The notes: generated from the sequence alone by a model not told the origin. Positions 8,587 through 17,958 are shown, counted from the stretch's first letter. The stretch is 50,713 bases of DNA from Alphaproteobacteria bacterium (GCA_017958225.1 JAGDDD010000032.1:1-50713); one strand, 5' to 3'. Program-made: numbers and translations.

Positions 8587-9927
8587 ATGTTAAAAAGCGC
8601 GTTTTTGCTTCTATTTTGTATGTGCGCCTTTTTAGCCCAGGCCGCAGATCCGCTGGATGTGTATCCGCAACAGCCGGAGAAATTGTGCGCCGAGAAAACC
8701 ACCGACGAGGCCTGGAGCCTTCTTGATGTCATGACGATGGCGATTTGTCGCAATCCGACATTGAAATATCGGTTCTTGGCGACGCGTGTGTCCGCTGCAC
8801 AATACGGGCAGAGCCTGTCTAAATATTTTCCGACGCTCAATGGCACCGCCGCTTTAACCCCTTCCATTCAAAAACAAAAATCTCGTTCATCGAATAAAAG
8901 CACAGATTTGTCGGCGCAGTTGGCCTTGAACTGGCTGTTATTGGATTTTGGCGCGCGTGGTGCACAGGCGGCTCAAATGCAGGCGTATTTAGAGGCTGCG
9001 CAATCGAGCTATGACAGCTCTTTACAACAATTGCTTTATGATGTGTCCAACGGGTATTATTCTGTTTTGTCAGCTCAGGAAAACCACGAGGGCTTGCAGA
9101 AAAGTGAAGTCGCGTCAAAAAAAGCCTATGAGGAAGCGCAAAGCCGCTTTAAATTAGGGTTGGTGCCTAAATCAGATGTGTTGCAAGCCGAAACTGCCTA
9201 TGCGCAAGCGCGTTTGGCGTCGGCGGTGGCACAAAAGAACATACAATTGCGCAAAGGGGCGTTGGCTCAACTGTTATCGATTGCGCCGGATACGCCTTTT
9301 ACGTTGAAAATGCCCAGCAAAAAAATTGTCAAAGAAAATGAGTTTGAAGATTTTAACGGCCTGATAGATACCGCATTTGCCCAACGTCCTGACTTGAAGG
9401 CGGCTTGGCACAATGTCTCGGCAGCACAAGAGGCTATTACGGCAGCGCGTTCGGACGGGTTGCCTTCCTTGTCGGCAACGGCGCGTGCCGGTGTGGGCGA
9501 TGATTTGCGTGCCGGTGATGATACTGTCTATAATGCGACGGCCGGTTTGACGCTCAATGTGCCTTTATTCACCGGTTTCCAACATACCTATAAAGTGGAG
9601 CAGGCCGAAGCGGCTTATGCTCAAGCGCAAGAGGAATTGGAGCAGTTAAAAAATACCATTCAAAAAGAAGTGTGGGACGCTATTCAAAATTATCGCACCT
9701 TTTACACCACACATCAAATCAGCAAAACATTATTACGCAGTGCCGAAGAAAGCGAAAAAGTGGCTTTTGCATCCTATAAGGTGGGCAAACTCAACATTCT
9801 TTCCCTGTTAGATGCACAGACACAATTGGCCAATGCACGCATTGAATACAACACCAGTTTCTATAACTTTTTAATTGCCAAAGCCGATGTGTTAAGGACT
9901 TTGGGACAGATGGAGCAGAAAAAATGA
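8587..9927 (+). CDS. tolC: TolC-family outer membrane channel
   Basis: 446 residues with signal peptide MLKSAFLLLFCMCAFLAQA. Two outer-membrane efflux protein repeats are visible: LNWLLLDFGARGAQAAQMQAY in the first and LTLNVPLFTGFQHTYKVEQA in the second, each followed by long alpha-helical stretches and the SRFKLGLVPKSDVLQAE / ASYKVGKLNILSLLDAQ pair typical of TolC. It forms the outer-membrane tunnel. The stop overlaps macA (ATGA), so it is dedicated to the MacAB pump encoded next. Confidence 0.9.
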   Translation: MLKSAFLLLFCMCAFLAQAADPLDVYPQQPEKLCAEKTTDEAWSLLDVMTMAICRNPTLKYRFLATRVSAAQYGQSLSKYFPTLNGTAALTPSIQKQKSRSSNKSTDLSAQLALNWLLLDFGARGAQAAQMQAYLEAAQSSYDSSLQQLLYDVSNGYYSVLSAQENHEGLQKSEVASKKAYEEAQSRFKLGLVPKSDVLQAETAYAQARLASAVAQKNIQLRKGALAQLLSIAPDTPFTLKMPSKKIVKENEFEDFNGLIDTAFAQRPDLKAAWHNVSAAQEAITAARSDGLPSLSATARAGVGDDLRAGDDTVYNATAGLTLNVPLFTGFQHTYKVEQAEAAYAQAQEELEQLKNTIQKEVWDAIQNYRTFYTTHQISKTLLRSAEESEKVAFASYKVGKLNILSLLDAQTQLANARIEYNTSFYNFLIAKADVLRTLGQMEQKK

Positions 9928-11057
9928 AGAAAAGATGGATCATTATTCCGGGCGTTATCATAGCGGCAGGTGTCGGTTTATATTTTATGTTTAAAAGTTC
10001 GGACAAATTGACACGCCAGCAATTTGAATTTGTGAAAGCGGAGCGGGGCAACATTACGGAAACAGTGACCGCCACAGGCACTTTGCAGCCGATCAATATT
10101 GTCAGCGTCGGCACACAGGTGTCCGGTATTATTGAAAAAGTTATGGTGGATTACAATGACGAAGTGACCGAGGGGCAGATTTTGGCCGAATTGGATAAAT
10201 TGCTTTTGACGGAAACACTGCACGAAACGCAAGCGGCTTTAGATTTAGCCGAATCAAAATTAAAAGTAGCCGAACTCAATTTTTCACGCTACCAAGATTT
10301 GTATAAGCAAGATTTAATTGCCAAAGCCGAAATGGAAGACGCGGAAATTGCGTTGGCAACGGCGCAGTCAGCGTTGAAAAGCGCGCAAGCAGCCTATAAC
10401 AAAGCAAAACAAAATCTGGGCTATGCGCAAATCGTATCCCCTGTGTCCGGGACAGTTGTGTCCAAAGAGGTGGAAGAAGGGCAGACCGTGGCCGCGTCTT
10501 TCCAAACACCGACTTTATTCACGATTGCTGAAAACTTGAAATTGATGCAAATTGAAGCCAATGTGTCCGAAGCGGATATCGGTAAAATCAAGCCGGGCAT
10601 GGAAGCCACTTTTACGGTGGATGCTTATCCGACAGATACCTTTACGGGCACGGTGAAACAAATTCGCTTGAAGCCGACCGAAACACAAAACGTGGTGATG
10701 TATACGGTGGTAATTGATGTGCCCAACGATGACAAGCGCTTGTTGCCGGGCATGACCGCCTTTGTGTCCATTATTACCTCGGCTAAAGAGGATGTCTTGC
10801 GTATTCCCAATACGACGATTCAATTCAAACCGTCGGCGCGGTTGCGCCAGAATATGAAGGGGCAACGCCCGACCAATTTGAAGCCGACAGAAGTCGTTGT
10901 GTATTCCTTTGAGGCTGGACAGATTGTGCCGCATATTGTTGATTTAGGCTTGCTCGATGTCGATTATGCCGAGGTTGTGGAAGGCCTTTTGGAAGGGCAG
11001 GAAGTCATTTCCGAGTTTATTGAAAATAAAACCAGCAGTTTCTTTGGTAGAAGATAA
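9924..11057 (+). CDS. macA: MacA-type periplasmic adaptor
   Basis: 377 residues. N-terminal membrane anchor (about residues 5-23), then a biotinyl-lipoyl-like half (VTATGTLQPINIVSVGTQVSGIIEKVMVDYNDEV), an alpha-helical hairpin (about 90-165), the second lipoyl half (AQIVSPVSGTVVSKEVEEGQTV) and a beta-barrel. It bridges TolC and the MacB pump. ATGA overlap with tolC and TAATG overlap with the ATPase gene. Confidence 0.9.
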   Translation: MKKRWIIIPGVIIAAGVGLYFMFKSSDKLTRQQFEFVKAERGNITETVTATGTLQPINIVSVGTQVSGIIEKVMVDYNDEVTEGQILAELDKLLLTETLHETQAALDLAESKLKVAELNFSRYQDLYKQDLIAKAEMEDAEIALATAQSALKSAQAAYNKAKQNLGYAQIVSPVSGTVVSKEVEEGQTVAASFQTPTLFTIAENLKLMQIEANVSEADIGKIKPGMEATFTVDAYPTDTFTGTVKQIRLKPTETQNVVMYTVVIDVPNDDKRLLPGMTAFVSIITSAKEDVLRIPNTTIQFKPSARLRQNMKGQRPTNLKPTEVVVYSFEAGQIVPHIVDLGLLDVDYAEVVEGLLEGQEVISEFIENKTSSFFGRR

Positions 11058-11773
11058 TGTCCGAAAAACAGGTCGTCGTTCGCTTACAAGATGTGCGTAA
11101 AAGTTATTTCATGATGGGGGGCTTGACGCAACTCGTTTTGAAAGGCATTTCTTTTGAAGTGAAATCCGGCGAATTTGTGGCGATTATGGGTCATTCCGGT
11201 TCCGGTAAATCGACGCTGATGAATATTTTAGGCTGCTTGGATCGGCCGACGGCCGGTCAATATTGGCTAGATGGGCAAGATGTGTCGCAACAATCGGATG
11301 ACGAATTGGCGCGTGTGCGCAATAAAACGCTTGGCTTTGTCTTCCAAAACTTTAATTTGCTCACCAAACGCACCATTGTGGATAATGTGGCTTTGCCTTT
11401 GTTATATCAGGGCGTTGGCGTTGCCGAGTGCAAAAAACGCGCGTTAGAGATGTTGGACAGCGTGAAACTGCATGGTTATGAAAATTATTTGCCCAGTCAG
11501 TTGTCGGGCGGTATGCAACAACGTGTGGCGGTAGCGCGTGCGCTGATCAACGATCCGACGTTGATTTTGGCAGACGAGCCGACGGGTAACCTGGACACGC
11601 AAACCAGTAACGAAATTATGGACTTGTTCTGCGAACTCAATCGCAAAGGCATCACGATTATTTTAGTCACGCACGAACCGGATATTGCCCGCTATGCCAA
11701 ACGCTTGGTGCGTATTGCGGACGGCCTTGTCGAATATGACGGAGACGTCAAAGAAGATATGGAGATAAAATGA
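11057..11773 (+). CDS. macB: MacB-type ABC transporter ATPase
   Basis: 238 residues. Walker A GHSGSGKST, Q-loop FVFQNFNLL, signature LSGGMQQRVAVARAL, Walker B LILADEPTGNLD and H-loop VTHEPD are all intact. It belongs to the MacB/LolD/FtsE class. In E. coli MacB the ATPase and membrane parts are one protein; here they are split, with the permease gene starting 4 bp before this stop. LolD is a less likely alternative given the MacA and TolC neighbours. Confidence 0.88.
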   Translation: MSEKQVVVRLQDVRKSYFMMGGLTQLVLKGISFEVKSGEFVAIMGHSGSGKSTLMNILGCLDRPTAGQYWLDGQDVSQQSDDELARVRNKTLGFVFQNFNLLTKRTIVDNVALPLLYQGVGVAECKKRALEMLDSVKLHGYENYLPSQLSGGMQQRVAVARALINDPTLILADEPTGNLDTQTSNEIMDLFCELNRKGITIILVTHEPDIARYAKRLVRIADGLVEYDGDVKEDMEIK

Positions 11774-12987
11774 TAGGACGTATCTTAAAAGAGGCTTGGA
11801 TTTCTATCGCGGCGTATAAACTGCGCACCTTTTTGACGACTTTGGGCATTATGATCGGTGTGTCAGCGGTCGTGTTGATGGTGGCGGTCGGCCAAACGGT
11901 GCAAAATGTGATAGATGAAAGTTTTGCCAGTATCGGCGGTAATTTGTTGGTGGTCCTGCCGGGCGCTTCTACCAGTGGCGGTATTCGCACGGCGATGGGG
12001 CGGCCGACGGTTTCGCGTGATGATATGGACGCGATTAAAAAGTTAAAAGATGTGATGACGACTTCTTATGCGACGACTTCTAATGTTCAGGTCGTTTATG
12101 GCAAAAATAACTGGAACGCCAACATCATCGGCACAACGCCAGATTATTTAACGGTCGGCAACTGGGAAATTGAGCGCGGTATCGGCTTGACAGATCGGGA
12201 TATGAAGACGGCGGCCTCGTATGTTATTTTAGGGCAAAGCGTGATTGACGAGCTTTTTGGTATGGCTAATCCTATCGGGAAAACCGTGCGCTTGCAAAAT
12301 ATTCCTTTCCGCGTTATCGGAACTTTGAAAGCCAAAGGCGCCGGCTTGATGGGCGACGACCAAGATAACATTATCATTATGCCTTTTACGACGTTGCGTC
12401 AGAAAATCAGAGGGGCGCGCCAACCGCAAATGGTGGGCGTCGGCTTTGTGAAGGTGGATGCGGAAGAAAAATTGGATCCGGTGCAGCAGCGTGTGACCTA
12501 TTTGCTGCGCTCTCGCCATCATTTGAAAGAAAATCAGGAAGACGATTTTACGGTGCATAACATGGCGCAATTAGTGGATCAGATTAAAACGGTCGGCCTG
12601 TATTTGTCCTTGTTGTTGGGCGCGATTGCGTCTATTTCGCTGTTGGTGGGCAGTATCGGCATTATGAATATGATGTTGGTATCGGTAACGGAAAGAACAC
12701 GCGAAATCGGTATTCGTAAGGCCTTGGGCGCGCCGAACCGGTGGATTATGTTCCAGTTTTTGACCGAATCCATCGTTATTTCCTGTATGGGCAGTTTAAT
12801 GGGCTTGATTATCGGCGTGGCGCTTTCGCAAGTCGGCGGGCTGATTTTTGATAAGAACGTGCCGATTTCTATGTGGACAGTGGTGGTGTCCGCGTCGGTG
12901 GCTGTCGTCGTCGGCGTCGCGTCCGGCTTGTTCCCAGCCATTAAAGCCATGAAATTAGACCCGATTGACGCGTTGCGTTATCAGTGA
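11770..12987 (+). CDS. macB: MacB-type ABC transporter permease
   Basis: 405 residues. One N-terminal membrane segment (FLTTLGIMIGVSAVVLMVAV), a periplasmic MacB_PCD domain (about 45-275), then three C-terminal segments with the FtsX signature ERTREIGIRKALGAPNRWIMFQFLTESIVI. Together with MacA and TolC it would expel macrolides, toxins, peptides or lipids; the substrate cannot be read from the sequence. Its stop overlaps the convergent gene by 7 bp. Confidence 0.88.
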   Translation: MIGRILKEAWISIAAYKLRTFLTTLGIMIGVSAVVLMVAVGQTVQNVIDESFASIGGNLLVVLPGASTSGGIRTAMGRPTVSRDDMDAIKKLKDVMTTSYATTSNVQVVYGKNNWNANIIGTTPDYLTVGNWEIERGIGLTDRDMKTAASYVILGQSVIDELFGMANPIGKTVRLQNIPFRVIGTLKAKGAGLMGDDQDNIIIMPFTTLRQKIRGARQPQMVGVGFVKVDAEEKLDPVQQRVTYLLRSRHHLKENQEDDFTVHNMAQLVDQIKTVGLYLSLLLGAIASISLLVGSIGIMNMMLVSVTERTREIGIRKALGAPNRWIMFQFLTESIVISCMGSLMGLIIGVALSQVGGLIFDKNVPISMWTVVVSASVAVVVGVASGLFPAIKAMKLDPIDALRYQ

Positions 12988-13643
12988 TTTTTTATAAAAT
13001 GATGTTGCCAGCAGGCCAACACGGCCCATAACGGAATAAACATTTCCAGGCCTTCTTCGATCAGCGTTAAATAAGGCATAACCTGGTCGCTGACGGGCGT
13101 GCCTGTCCATTTGTAATAGTTACCATGAGCGCGATCGACGCATTTGGACACGATGGTGGTAGCGCACAAGCCGGCAATACTCCACGACAAGCCATTGCCT
13201 TTGAACAAGCCTTTGAGCAAGGGCAACGCGGTGCGTATGACAATATAGAGCGCCACAATGGCCACGATGGCTAAAATCGCTAAGGCTCTTATTTTCTCAC
13301 ATAGCGGGTTATGCGGGTTGGTGAAAAAGCGAATTTTAAAAGCGGTGGTGTCCGTTTGGGTCAGCATGTGCTGTATGCCGGCTTCACGCAAAACAGCTGC
13401 CACTAATAAAAACAACAAAGCCCAAAACAGCGTGCGCTTGCCGGTAAAATCTTTGTAAAAGACAAGCAAAGTGGCGATGGCCAAGCCATAGGCGGTATAA
13501 GTGGCGATGTCAATCAAGCCGCCGTCTTGCGTTTGCGCTTGGATGACTTCGGCGGGTAGCACAATACCCAGCAAGCCCAATACAAGGCACATCACAACAC
13601 CGAAAACCACCGACATTTTGGCAGAAATAAAAAATTGTTTCAT
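12981..13643 (-). CDS. Multi-pass membrane protein, unknown
   Basis: 220 residues with about six hydrophobic segments (for example residues 9-30, 48-62, 72-86, 118-135, 140-165, 195-212). Short polar loops carry KDFTGKRTLFW and SKCVDRAHGNYYKWTGTPVSDQ. I do not recognise a family. AAGGAAAAGACC precedes the ATG, so it is a real gene. Convergent to macB. Confidence 0.6.
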   Translation of the reverse strand: MKQFFISAKMSVVFGVVMCLVLGLLGIVLPAEVIQAQTQDGGLIDIATYTAYGLAIATLLVFYKDFTGKRTLFWALLFLLVAAVLREAGIQHMLTQTDTTAFKIRFFTNPHNPLCEKIRALAILAIVAIVALYIVIRTALPLLKGLFKGNGLSWSIAGLCATTIVSKCVDRAHGNYYKWTGTPVSDQVMPYLTLIEEGLEMFIPLWAVLACWQHHFIKNH

Positions 13644-13706
13644 GGTCTTTTCCTTTCTTTGTGTGCCAGTATAAAAAGATTACATAAAATTGCAAGAGGG
13701 TTTTTG

Positions 13707-13735
13707 TTGCGCGTGCATCGGAATTGTTTTACACT
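13707..13735 (+). promoter_or_regulatory. Promoter of the leaderless traX-like gene
   Basis: TTGCGC (13707-13712), 17 bp, TACACT (13730-13735). The ATG follows 6 bases after the -10 and has no Shine-Dalgarno sequence. Confidence 0.5.
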
Positions 13736-13741
13736 GATAAT

Positions 13742-14512
13742 ATGAGAAAAATAGTCAATGCCGATGGGTTAAAATGTGTTGCGCTGGTCGCTATGACGTT
13801 GGATCATATGGCCTATAACGGCCTGTTGCCACCATGGGTGCAATTTACGATCGGGCGTTTGGCCTTTCCTATTTTTGCGTGTTTGCTGACATATCATCTT
13901 TACACAAAACAGTTGTTTAAAAAATACACCGAGCGGTTGTTGTTTTGGGGCACGGTCACGATTTTTGCGCGTCCGGATTATCCCAATTTTGATATTTTCT
14001 TCACGTTCCTATGGCCGATATTGGCGATTTGGGGCGCGCAGAAGTTGAGCCAAATGCGGCTGCCGGCCCTATTGCACAATTTTTTGTTGGAAGGCCTGTT
14101 CGTGGCGGGCGCAATAGCGGCAGTGCATACCTCGTATGATGTCTATGGTTTTGTGTATGTCTGCCTGTGGTATTTTTGGTGGAAAAAGCCGAACAGTTGT
14201 TGCGCGTGTTTGCTCATTTTCTTTGGTGCGTTGTCCAGTATTACCTCGATGAGCCCGTTGTGCTTGGCTTCGGCGGCCTTGGTCACCGCCGGTCTGCTGT
14301 TTGTGTTGCCGGGCGGACGTCATTGGCTAAAAGCGAATTATTTATTTTATCCGTATTTTCCGGCGCATGTTTGGGCGCTGTCCTGTTGGGCAAAGCACAC
14401 GCTGATTGTGCCACACTTTCCGCTGTTTGTGTGGGTGTGGGCGGGGGTGTATTTTGCCCTCTATGTTTTCAGAAAACATATAAAAAGGCTTGACCTGAAT
14501 CCTGTGCGATGA
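13742..14512 (+). CDS. TraX-family membrane protein
   Basis: 256 residues. The start MRKIVNADGLKCVALVAMTLDHMAYNGL followed by IGRLAFPIFACLLTYHL matches the TraX family, multi-pass proteins named after the F-pilin acetylase but widespread outside conjugative elements. About seven hydrophobic segments are visible. No conjugation genes are nearby, so a chromosomal membrane acyltransferase-like role is the better inference. The start at 13742 fits both the family N-terminus and the promoter position. Confidence 0.8.
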   Translation: MRKIVNADGLKCVALVAMTLDHMAYNGLLPPWVQFTIGRLAFPIFACLLTYHLYTKQLFKKYTERLLFWGTVTIFARPDYPNFDIFFTFLWPILAIWGAQKLSQMRLPALLHNFLLEGLFVAGAIAAVHTSYDVYGFVYVCLWYFWWKKPNSCCACLLIFFGALSSITSMSPLCLASAALVTAGLLFVLPGGRHWLKANYLFYPYFPAHVWALSCWAKHTLIVPHFPLFVWVWAGVYFALYVFRKHIKRLDLNPVR

Positions 14513-14518
14513 TAACAT
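14490..14518 (+). promoter_or_regulatory. Promoter of small ORF 14549-14692
   Basis: TTGACC (14490-14495), 17 bp, TAACAT (14513-14518), overlapping the end of the traX-like gene. Confidence 0.55.
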
Positions 14519-14548
14519 ACCCTTATCGTTTATGAAAAGAGGTCATGC

Positions 14549-14692
14549 ATGACAATATATCCGACAAAAATTATCGACGGCACCAAGGTCATTATTATGG
14601 TGGATGAGTGGGACAAAGAGCCCACAAAGGTGACGACGCATGAGCCACCGTGCAAGCCTCTGACACCTGCCAAAGAAAACGAAAGAGAATAA
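14549..14692 (+). CDS. 47-residue hypothetical protein
   Basis: Reads MTIYPTKIIDGTKVIIMVDE, then a charged, proline-rich tail ending KENERE. It has its own promoter, an AAAAGAGG Shine-Dalgarno sequence about 7 bases before the ATG, and a strong terminator starting at its stop codon. A monocistronic unit with all three signals supports a real small protein. No family recognised. Confidence 0.6.
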   Translation: MTIYPTKIIDGTKVIIMVDEWDKEPTKVTTHEPPCKPLTPAKENERE

Positions 14693-14720
14693 AGGCATTT
14701 GGCTTTCAAATGCCTTTTTT
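14691..14720. terminator. Bidirectional intrinsic terminator
   Basis: 11-bp stem AAAGGCATTTG / CAAATGCCTTT with a 5-nt loop, T-run on the plus side and A-run on the other. It can serve the small ORF (+) and the SIMPL gene (-). Confidence 0.85.
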
Positions 14721-14725
14721 ATGGG

Positions 14726-15442
14726 CTATTCCAAATAATATTCAACCGTAGAAACGACGCGAATCTTTTTGTTGATTTGGTCGCGTTCGGTTTGTTCCGG
14801 CACTTCCTCGCGCGGCAGGATGGAGAACACACCCTGACTGGCAGAACGAATCTTGCCGACTTTAGATTGTGAGTTTTTGGCGAACTCGTCAGCAGCCTGT
14901 CGTGCGTTTTGCGTTGCCTCTTTTAACATTTGCGGCTTGACCTCATTGAGGCGCGTGAATAAGTAAGAAACGCCGTTGCCATAGGTGTTAAAACTGACCC
15001 CTTGCGACACCAAATCGCCGATTTGCGGATATAAACGACTGATTAAATCGACCTGCGTGCTGCGAATCGTCAAAGCCTGGTTGAGTGTGTAACGCGCAGA
15101 AATAGAGCTTTTATCGCGATACGCGTCGGCATAGGCATCCTGCATAGTTAAGCCCTGCACGATGATTTCATCCTCGTTAAAGCCGGCGTCAGATAAAAAC
15201 TTTTTAATGGTTTTTTCTTGTTGCTCAATATGCTTTTTCGCCATAGCCAAGTTGTTGTCGGCCGCCTGGAAGCGAATATTCCAAATCGCCAAGTCGGACA
15301 CGACATCTTTTTCGGCCAAACCTTTGACCTTGACCGTGCGCATATCAAACGCAGTTTTATAGTAATAATAACCCGGGAAAAAGCCACCGACAGCCAAGCC
15401 GACAGCGACCAAAACGCCGATAATGTTTGTTGATGTTTTCAT
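14726..15442 (-). CDS. SIMPL-domain (DUF541) envelope protein
   Basis: 238 residues. N-terminal membrane anchor (IIGVLVAVGLAVGGFFPGYYYY), then a SIMPL domain starting TVKVKGLAEKDVVSDLAIWNIRF and ending VGKIRSASQG. The family includes E. coli YggE-like proteins; its role is poorly known. The anchor is probably uncleaved. ATG 15442 is preceded by GGAGG. Monocistronic. Confidence 0.85.
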   Translation of the reverse strand: MKTSTNIIGVLVAVGLAVGGFFPGYYYYKTAFDMRTVKVKGLAEKDVVSDLAIWNIRFQAADNNLAMAKKHIEQQEKTIKKFLSDAGFNEDEIIVQGLTMQDAYADAYRDKSSISARYTLNQALTIRSTQVDLISRLYPQIGDLVSQGVSFNTYGNGVSYLFTRLNEVKPQMLKEATQNARQAADEFAKNSQSKVGKIRSASQGVFSILPREEVPEQTERDQINKKIRVVSTVEYYLE

Positions 15443-15522
15443 GACATAACCTCCTGATCTGACAATAAGAATAGTGGCTTTCCCTGCGCCTGTCAATGTC
15501 TTTTGAAAGTTCAAAAATAAAG

Positions 15523-15551
15523 TTGTCTTTTTGTCGGGGGTGTGCTACCTT
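15523..15551 (+). promoter_or_regulatory. Promoter of the acetyltransferase gene
   Basis: TTGTCT (15523-15528), 17 bp, TACCTT (15546-15551). Confidence 0.5.
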
Positions 15552-15572
15552 TATCAAAAAAAGGAGTACGCC

Positions 15573-16196
15573 ATGAATAAAGTCAAACGTCGTTTATTAA
15601 AGCCGGTCGTGCAGTTGTGCGCCCTGTTTATTCGCGACAAAGAGCGTCGCAAACTGTTTCGCAAAAATATCTTGTTAGACGATACGATTCACTGGCCGGG
15701 GCATTCGTATGCCATGAAGCCTTTTCGCGTAGAAAATCCCGACACGCGCATCGGCAAATATGTGTCTATTGCGCAAAATGTGCAACTCGGCTTGCCGCAA
15801 CATCCGCTCGATATACTTTCCACCAGTCCGGCGATTTATGGCAAGGTCAAACGCTATACCGACGCGGCGGTGTATAATCGCCCTTGCATTATCGATCATG
15901 ATGTGTGGATTGGCTCGTCCGTCTTGGTCATACAGGGTGTGCATATCGGCACAGGTGCGGTGGTGGCTGCCGGTGCGGTCGTGACGAAAGATGTGCCGCC
16001 TTATGCCATTGTCGGTGGTGTGCCGGCACGCGTTATTCGCTATCGCTTCACGCCGGATGTGATTAAAAAATTACTGGCGTCTTGCTGGTGGGATCTGCCT
16101 GAGGCGGAGATTAAAAAGTTAGCGTTTGATGATATGCCTAAATGCTTAAAACAGCTGGAATCCTTGCGTAAAAAATATCCTTTGCAAAATCAATAA
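15573..16196 (+). CDS. Left-handed beta-helix acetyltransferase, CatB-like
   Basis: 207 residues. Hexapeptide repeats run from [15 protein letters not shown] to [53 protein letters not shown], and the C-terminal extension [19 protein letters not shown] matches xenobiotic acetyltransferases (CatB/Vat type) and related sugar acetyltransferases. The substrate cannot be assigned. A QHPLD motif carries the histidine expected near the active site. AAGGAG precedes the ATG. Confidence 0.82.
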   Translation: MNKVKRRLLKPVVQLCALFIRDKERRKLFRKNILLDDTIHWPGHSYAMKPFRVENPDTRIGKYVSIAQNVQLGLPQHPLDILSTSPAIYGKVKRYTDAAVYNRPCIIDHDVWIGSSVLVIQGVHIGTGAVVAAGAVVTKDVPPYAIVGGVPARVIRYRFTPDVIKKLLASCWWDLPEAEIKKLAFDDMPKCLKQLESLRKKYPLQNQ

Positions 16197-16244
16197 AGAG
16201 CATTATACTTAACTTATCTTTCATATCAACAATAGGAGAAAAAG

Positions 16245-16607
16245 ATGAAAAAGATTCTTTTTGCAACCGTTATTTCTTGCCTTTTGGCAACGGCTTCTTT
16301 TGCGCAATTCGGTGGTGGCTTTGAAGGTCCGTCCGCGGCGGATCAGGCGCCGATGAGCGTCAAGCAAGCTGTGGATTCTTGGGATAACACAAAAGTGGTT
16401 TTGCGGGGTCGTATTGTCAATGCTTTGGGGGATGAAAAATACACCTTTACCGATGGTGCGGATGAAGTCATTGTGGAAATTGACGACAAGCTGTGGGCCG
16501 GCCGGAAAGTCAGCCCGGAAAACACCGTGCAAATCTTCGGCGAAGTGGATAAAGATATGTTCAAGCCAACCGAAATTGAAGTGTATTCTTTGACCATTCA
16601 GCAGTAA
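16245..16607 (+). CDS. YgiW/YdeI-family periplasmic OB-fold (BOF) protein
   Basis: 120 residues. Signal peptide MKKILFATVISCLLATASFA with an AxA-like cleavage site, then the BOF domain: VVLRGRIVNALGDEKYTFTDGADEVIVEIDDKLW and VQIFGEVDKD. Relatives in enterobacteria are stress-tolerance proteins. AGGAG precedes the ATG, and a TATACT -10 lies at about 16205. Confidence 0.88.
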   Translation: MKKILFATVISCLLATASFAQFGGGFEGPSAADQAPMSVKQAVDSWDNTKVVLRGRIVNALGDEKYTFTDGADEVIVEIDDKLWAGRKVSPENTVQIFGEVDKDMFKPTEIEVYSLTIQQ

Positions 16608-16611
16608 GTTT

Positions 16612-17169
16612 TTGAAAATAAATATTGATTTTTTTACGCGCTTTTTCGCACAGGATTTCCTGTTCGAATACAGCCATGTGAACTATACGGACATGGTGGG
16701 TGGTCGTCGCTGTTTCCATATGGATTGCAGCGGGTTTGTGGCGTGGAGCCTGATGCAAATGGGCTATGTGCGCGCTCTAGTGGAATTGCGGTCATTTTTA
16801 AAGGCGCATGATTTTATCAAAATCAACCGCTTTTTTTGTAAGGATTTTGCTTTTATTTTTCGACGTAAAAAACAGTTTAAATATTGGTCGTTTCTTACCG
16901 AGCCTGTGTCGGGGTGCCTTCTGATTATTCTTTTTTCCGACGGCAACGGGCATTGTATGTTCGTGGACAAGGTGCTGGCAAAAGGGGCTCTGCGTGTGAT
17001 TGACTGCACACGCTATCCGCATAAAAATGACACGCGCGCCGACAAGCCCGGTATCGGGGTCGGCGAGATTACCTTGGAGCGCACACAAGGCCGTTGGTTT
17101 TACAACTCCAATCATTCTGCGCATTCAAAAAGCCAAGTGGATGTGTATTTTGTCTTGCCGAAAAAATAG
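16612..17169 (+). CDS. NlpC/P60-like cysteine peptidase family protein
   Basis: 185 residues from a TTG start 4 bases after the upstream stop; no clear Shine-Dalgarno sequence, so coupled translation is likely. MDCSGFVAWSLMQMGY (Cys39) is the NlpC/P60 nucleophile motif, and GNGHCMFVDKV (His114) fits the second catalytic residue, with Asp131 a possible third. A lysine-rich insert (about 64-92) separates them. No signal peptide, so the substrate may be intracellular rather than peptidoglycan. The family match is moderate. Confidence 0.6.
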   Translation: MKINIDFFTRFFAQDFLFEYSHVNYTDMVGGRRCFHMDCSGFVAWSLMQMGYVRALVELRSFLKAHDFIKINRFFCKDFAFIFRRKKQFKYWSFLTEPVSGCLLIILFSDGNGHCMFVDKVLAKGALRVIDCTRYPHKNDTRADKPGIGVGEITLERTQGRWFYNSNHSAHSKSQVDVYFVLPKK

Positions 17170-17178
17170 TGTTTTATC

Positions 17179-17207
17179 TTGAACGCGCACGCATATTCTG
17201 ATATGCT
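17179..17207 (+). promoter_or_regulatory. Promoter of the HAD nucleotidase gene
   Basis: TTGAAC (17179-17184), 17 bp, TATGCT (17202-17207), overlapping no other signal. Confidence 0.55.
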
Positions 17208-17226
17208 GAATTGAAAGGATATGCGT

Positions 17227-17904
17227 ATGAAGAAGATCCCTATATCTTTTGATTTGGACAATACCGTTTTTGATGTGTCTGACCTGTATTTGGACGCGTG
17301 GCGCGCCACACGGCAACAGCAACCCGAAAAAACAAAAGGCTATCCGACCCGTTGGGATTTTTATAACGATCCGGCTTTTCCCAAAGTGGTGAGCGATTAT
17401 TTATTGGACGCGTTTTTAAATGGCGCGTTGTTGCGCTACAGCTGTTCCGAGATGGTAGCGGAGCGCCTGAACGCGCTGATTTGTCATCCGCAATATGATG
17501 TCTTTTTTATCACGGATCGGCCGGACGAATTGGACAGTTACGGGCAATTGTTGCGCAATAAAATCCACGTGGCGGAAAGTCACTTGATTGTCTCGCACGA
17601 AAAACACAAAACTTTGGCAAAATTGGGCATACGTATTCACTGCGACGATAATCCGTTGGTGTTGGAGCACCTGACCCCACACTTTCAAGGCACGTTGCCT
17701 GTGCTGATGAGCAATGCGAAAACGCTGTATAATCACTATGTGCGCAACCGCAAATTGGACTTTGGACGGCAGAGCGTGCCGGTGCCTATGTATCAAAACC
17801 TGTCGCAAGCGTTGGCCGATTTTGATGCGATTGTCGATACGCTGATGTGCTGTTTGGACTTTGCAAAGAAAGCGCGCAAAACGAGGACGGCGAAAAAAGA
17901 TTGA
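17227..17904 (+). CDS. 5'(3')-deoxyribonucleotidase-like HAD phosphatase
   Basis: 225 residues. HAD motif I is ISFDLDNTVFDVSD (DxDxT), motif II FFITDRP, motif III Lys in KHKTLAKLGI and motif IV HCDDNP, with a helical cap between I and II, as in NT5C-type nucleotidases. Two ATGs compete at 17221 and 17227; AAAGGA lies 1 nt from the first but 7 nt from the second, so 17227 is chosen. The substrate is not certain. Its TGA stop lies inside the next promoter's TTGACT. Confidence 0.75.
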   Translation: MKKIPISFDLDNTVFDVSDLYLDAWRATRQQQPEKTKGYPTRWDFYNDPAFPKVVSDYLLDAFLNGALLRYSCSEMVAERLNALICHPQYDVFFITDRPDELDSYGQLLRNKIHVAESHLIVSHEKHKTLAKLGIRIHCDDNPLVLEHLTPHFQGTLPVLMSNAKTLYNHYVRNRKLDFGRQSVPVPMYQNLSQALADFDAIVDTLMCCLDFAKKARKTRTAKKD

Positions 17905-17928
17905 CTTATAGGGTTGATGCTTTACAAT
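17901..17928 (+). promoter_or_regulatory. Promoter of the nucleotidyltransferase gene
   Basis: TTGACT (17901-17906), 16 bp, TACAAT (17923-17928). Confidence 0.5.
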
Positions 17929-17958
17929 AAAACTTATCAACAGAAAAGGAGGGAAACT

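Noticed and set aside
13742-14512. TraX-like protein as evidence of a conjugative element
   Set aside because: No relaxase, pilus or mobilisation genes nearby; TraX-family proteins are common chromosomal membrane proteins.
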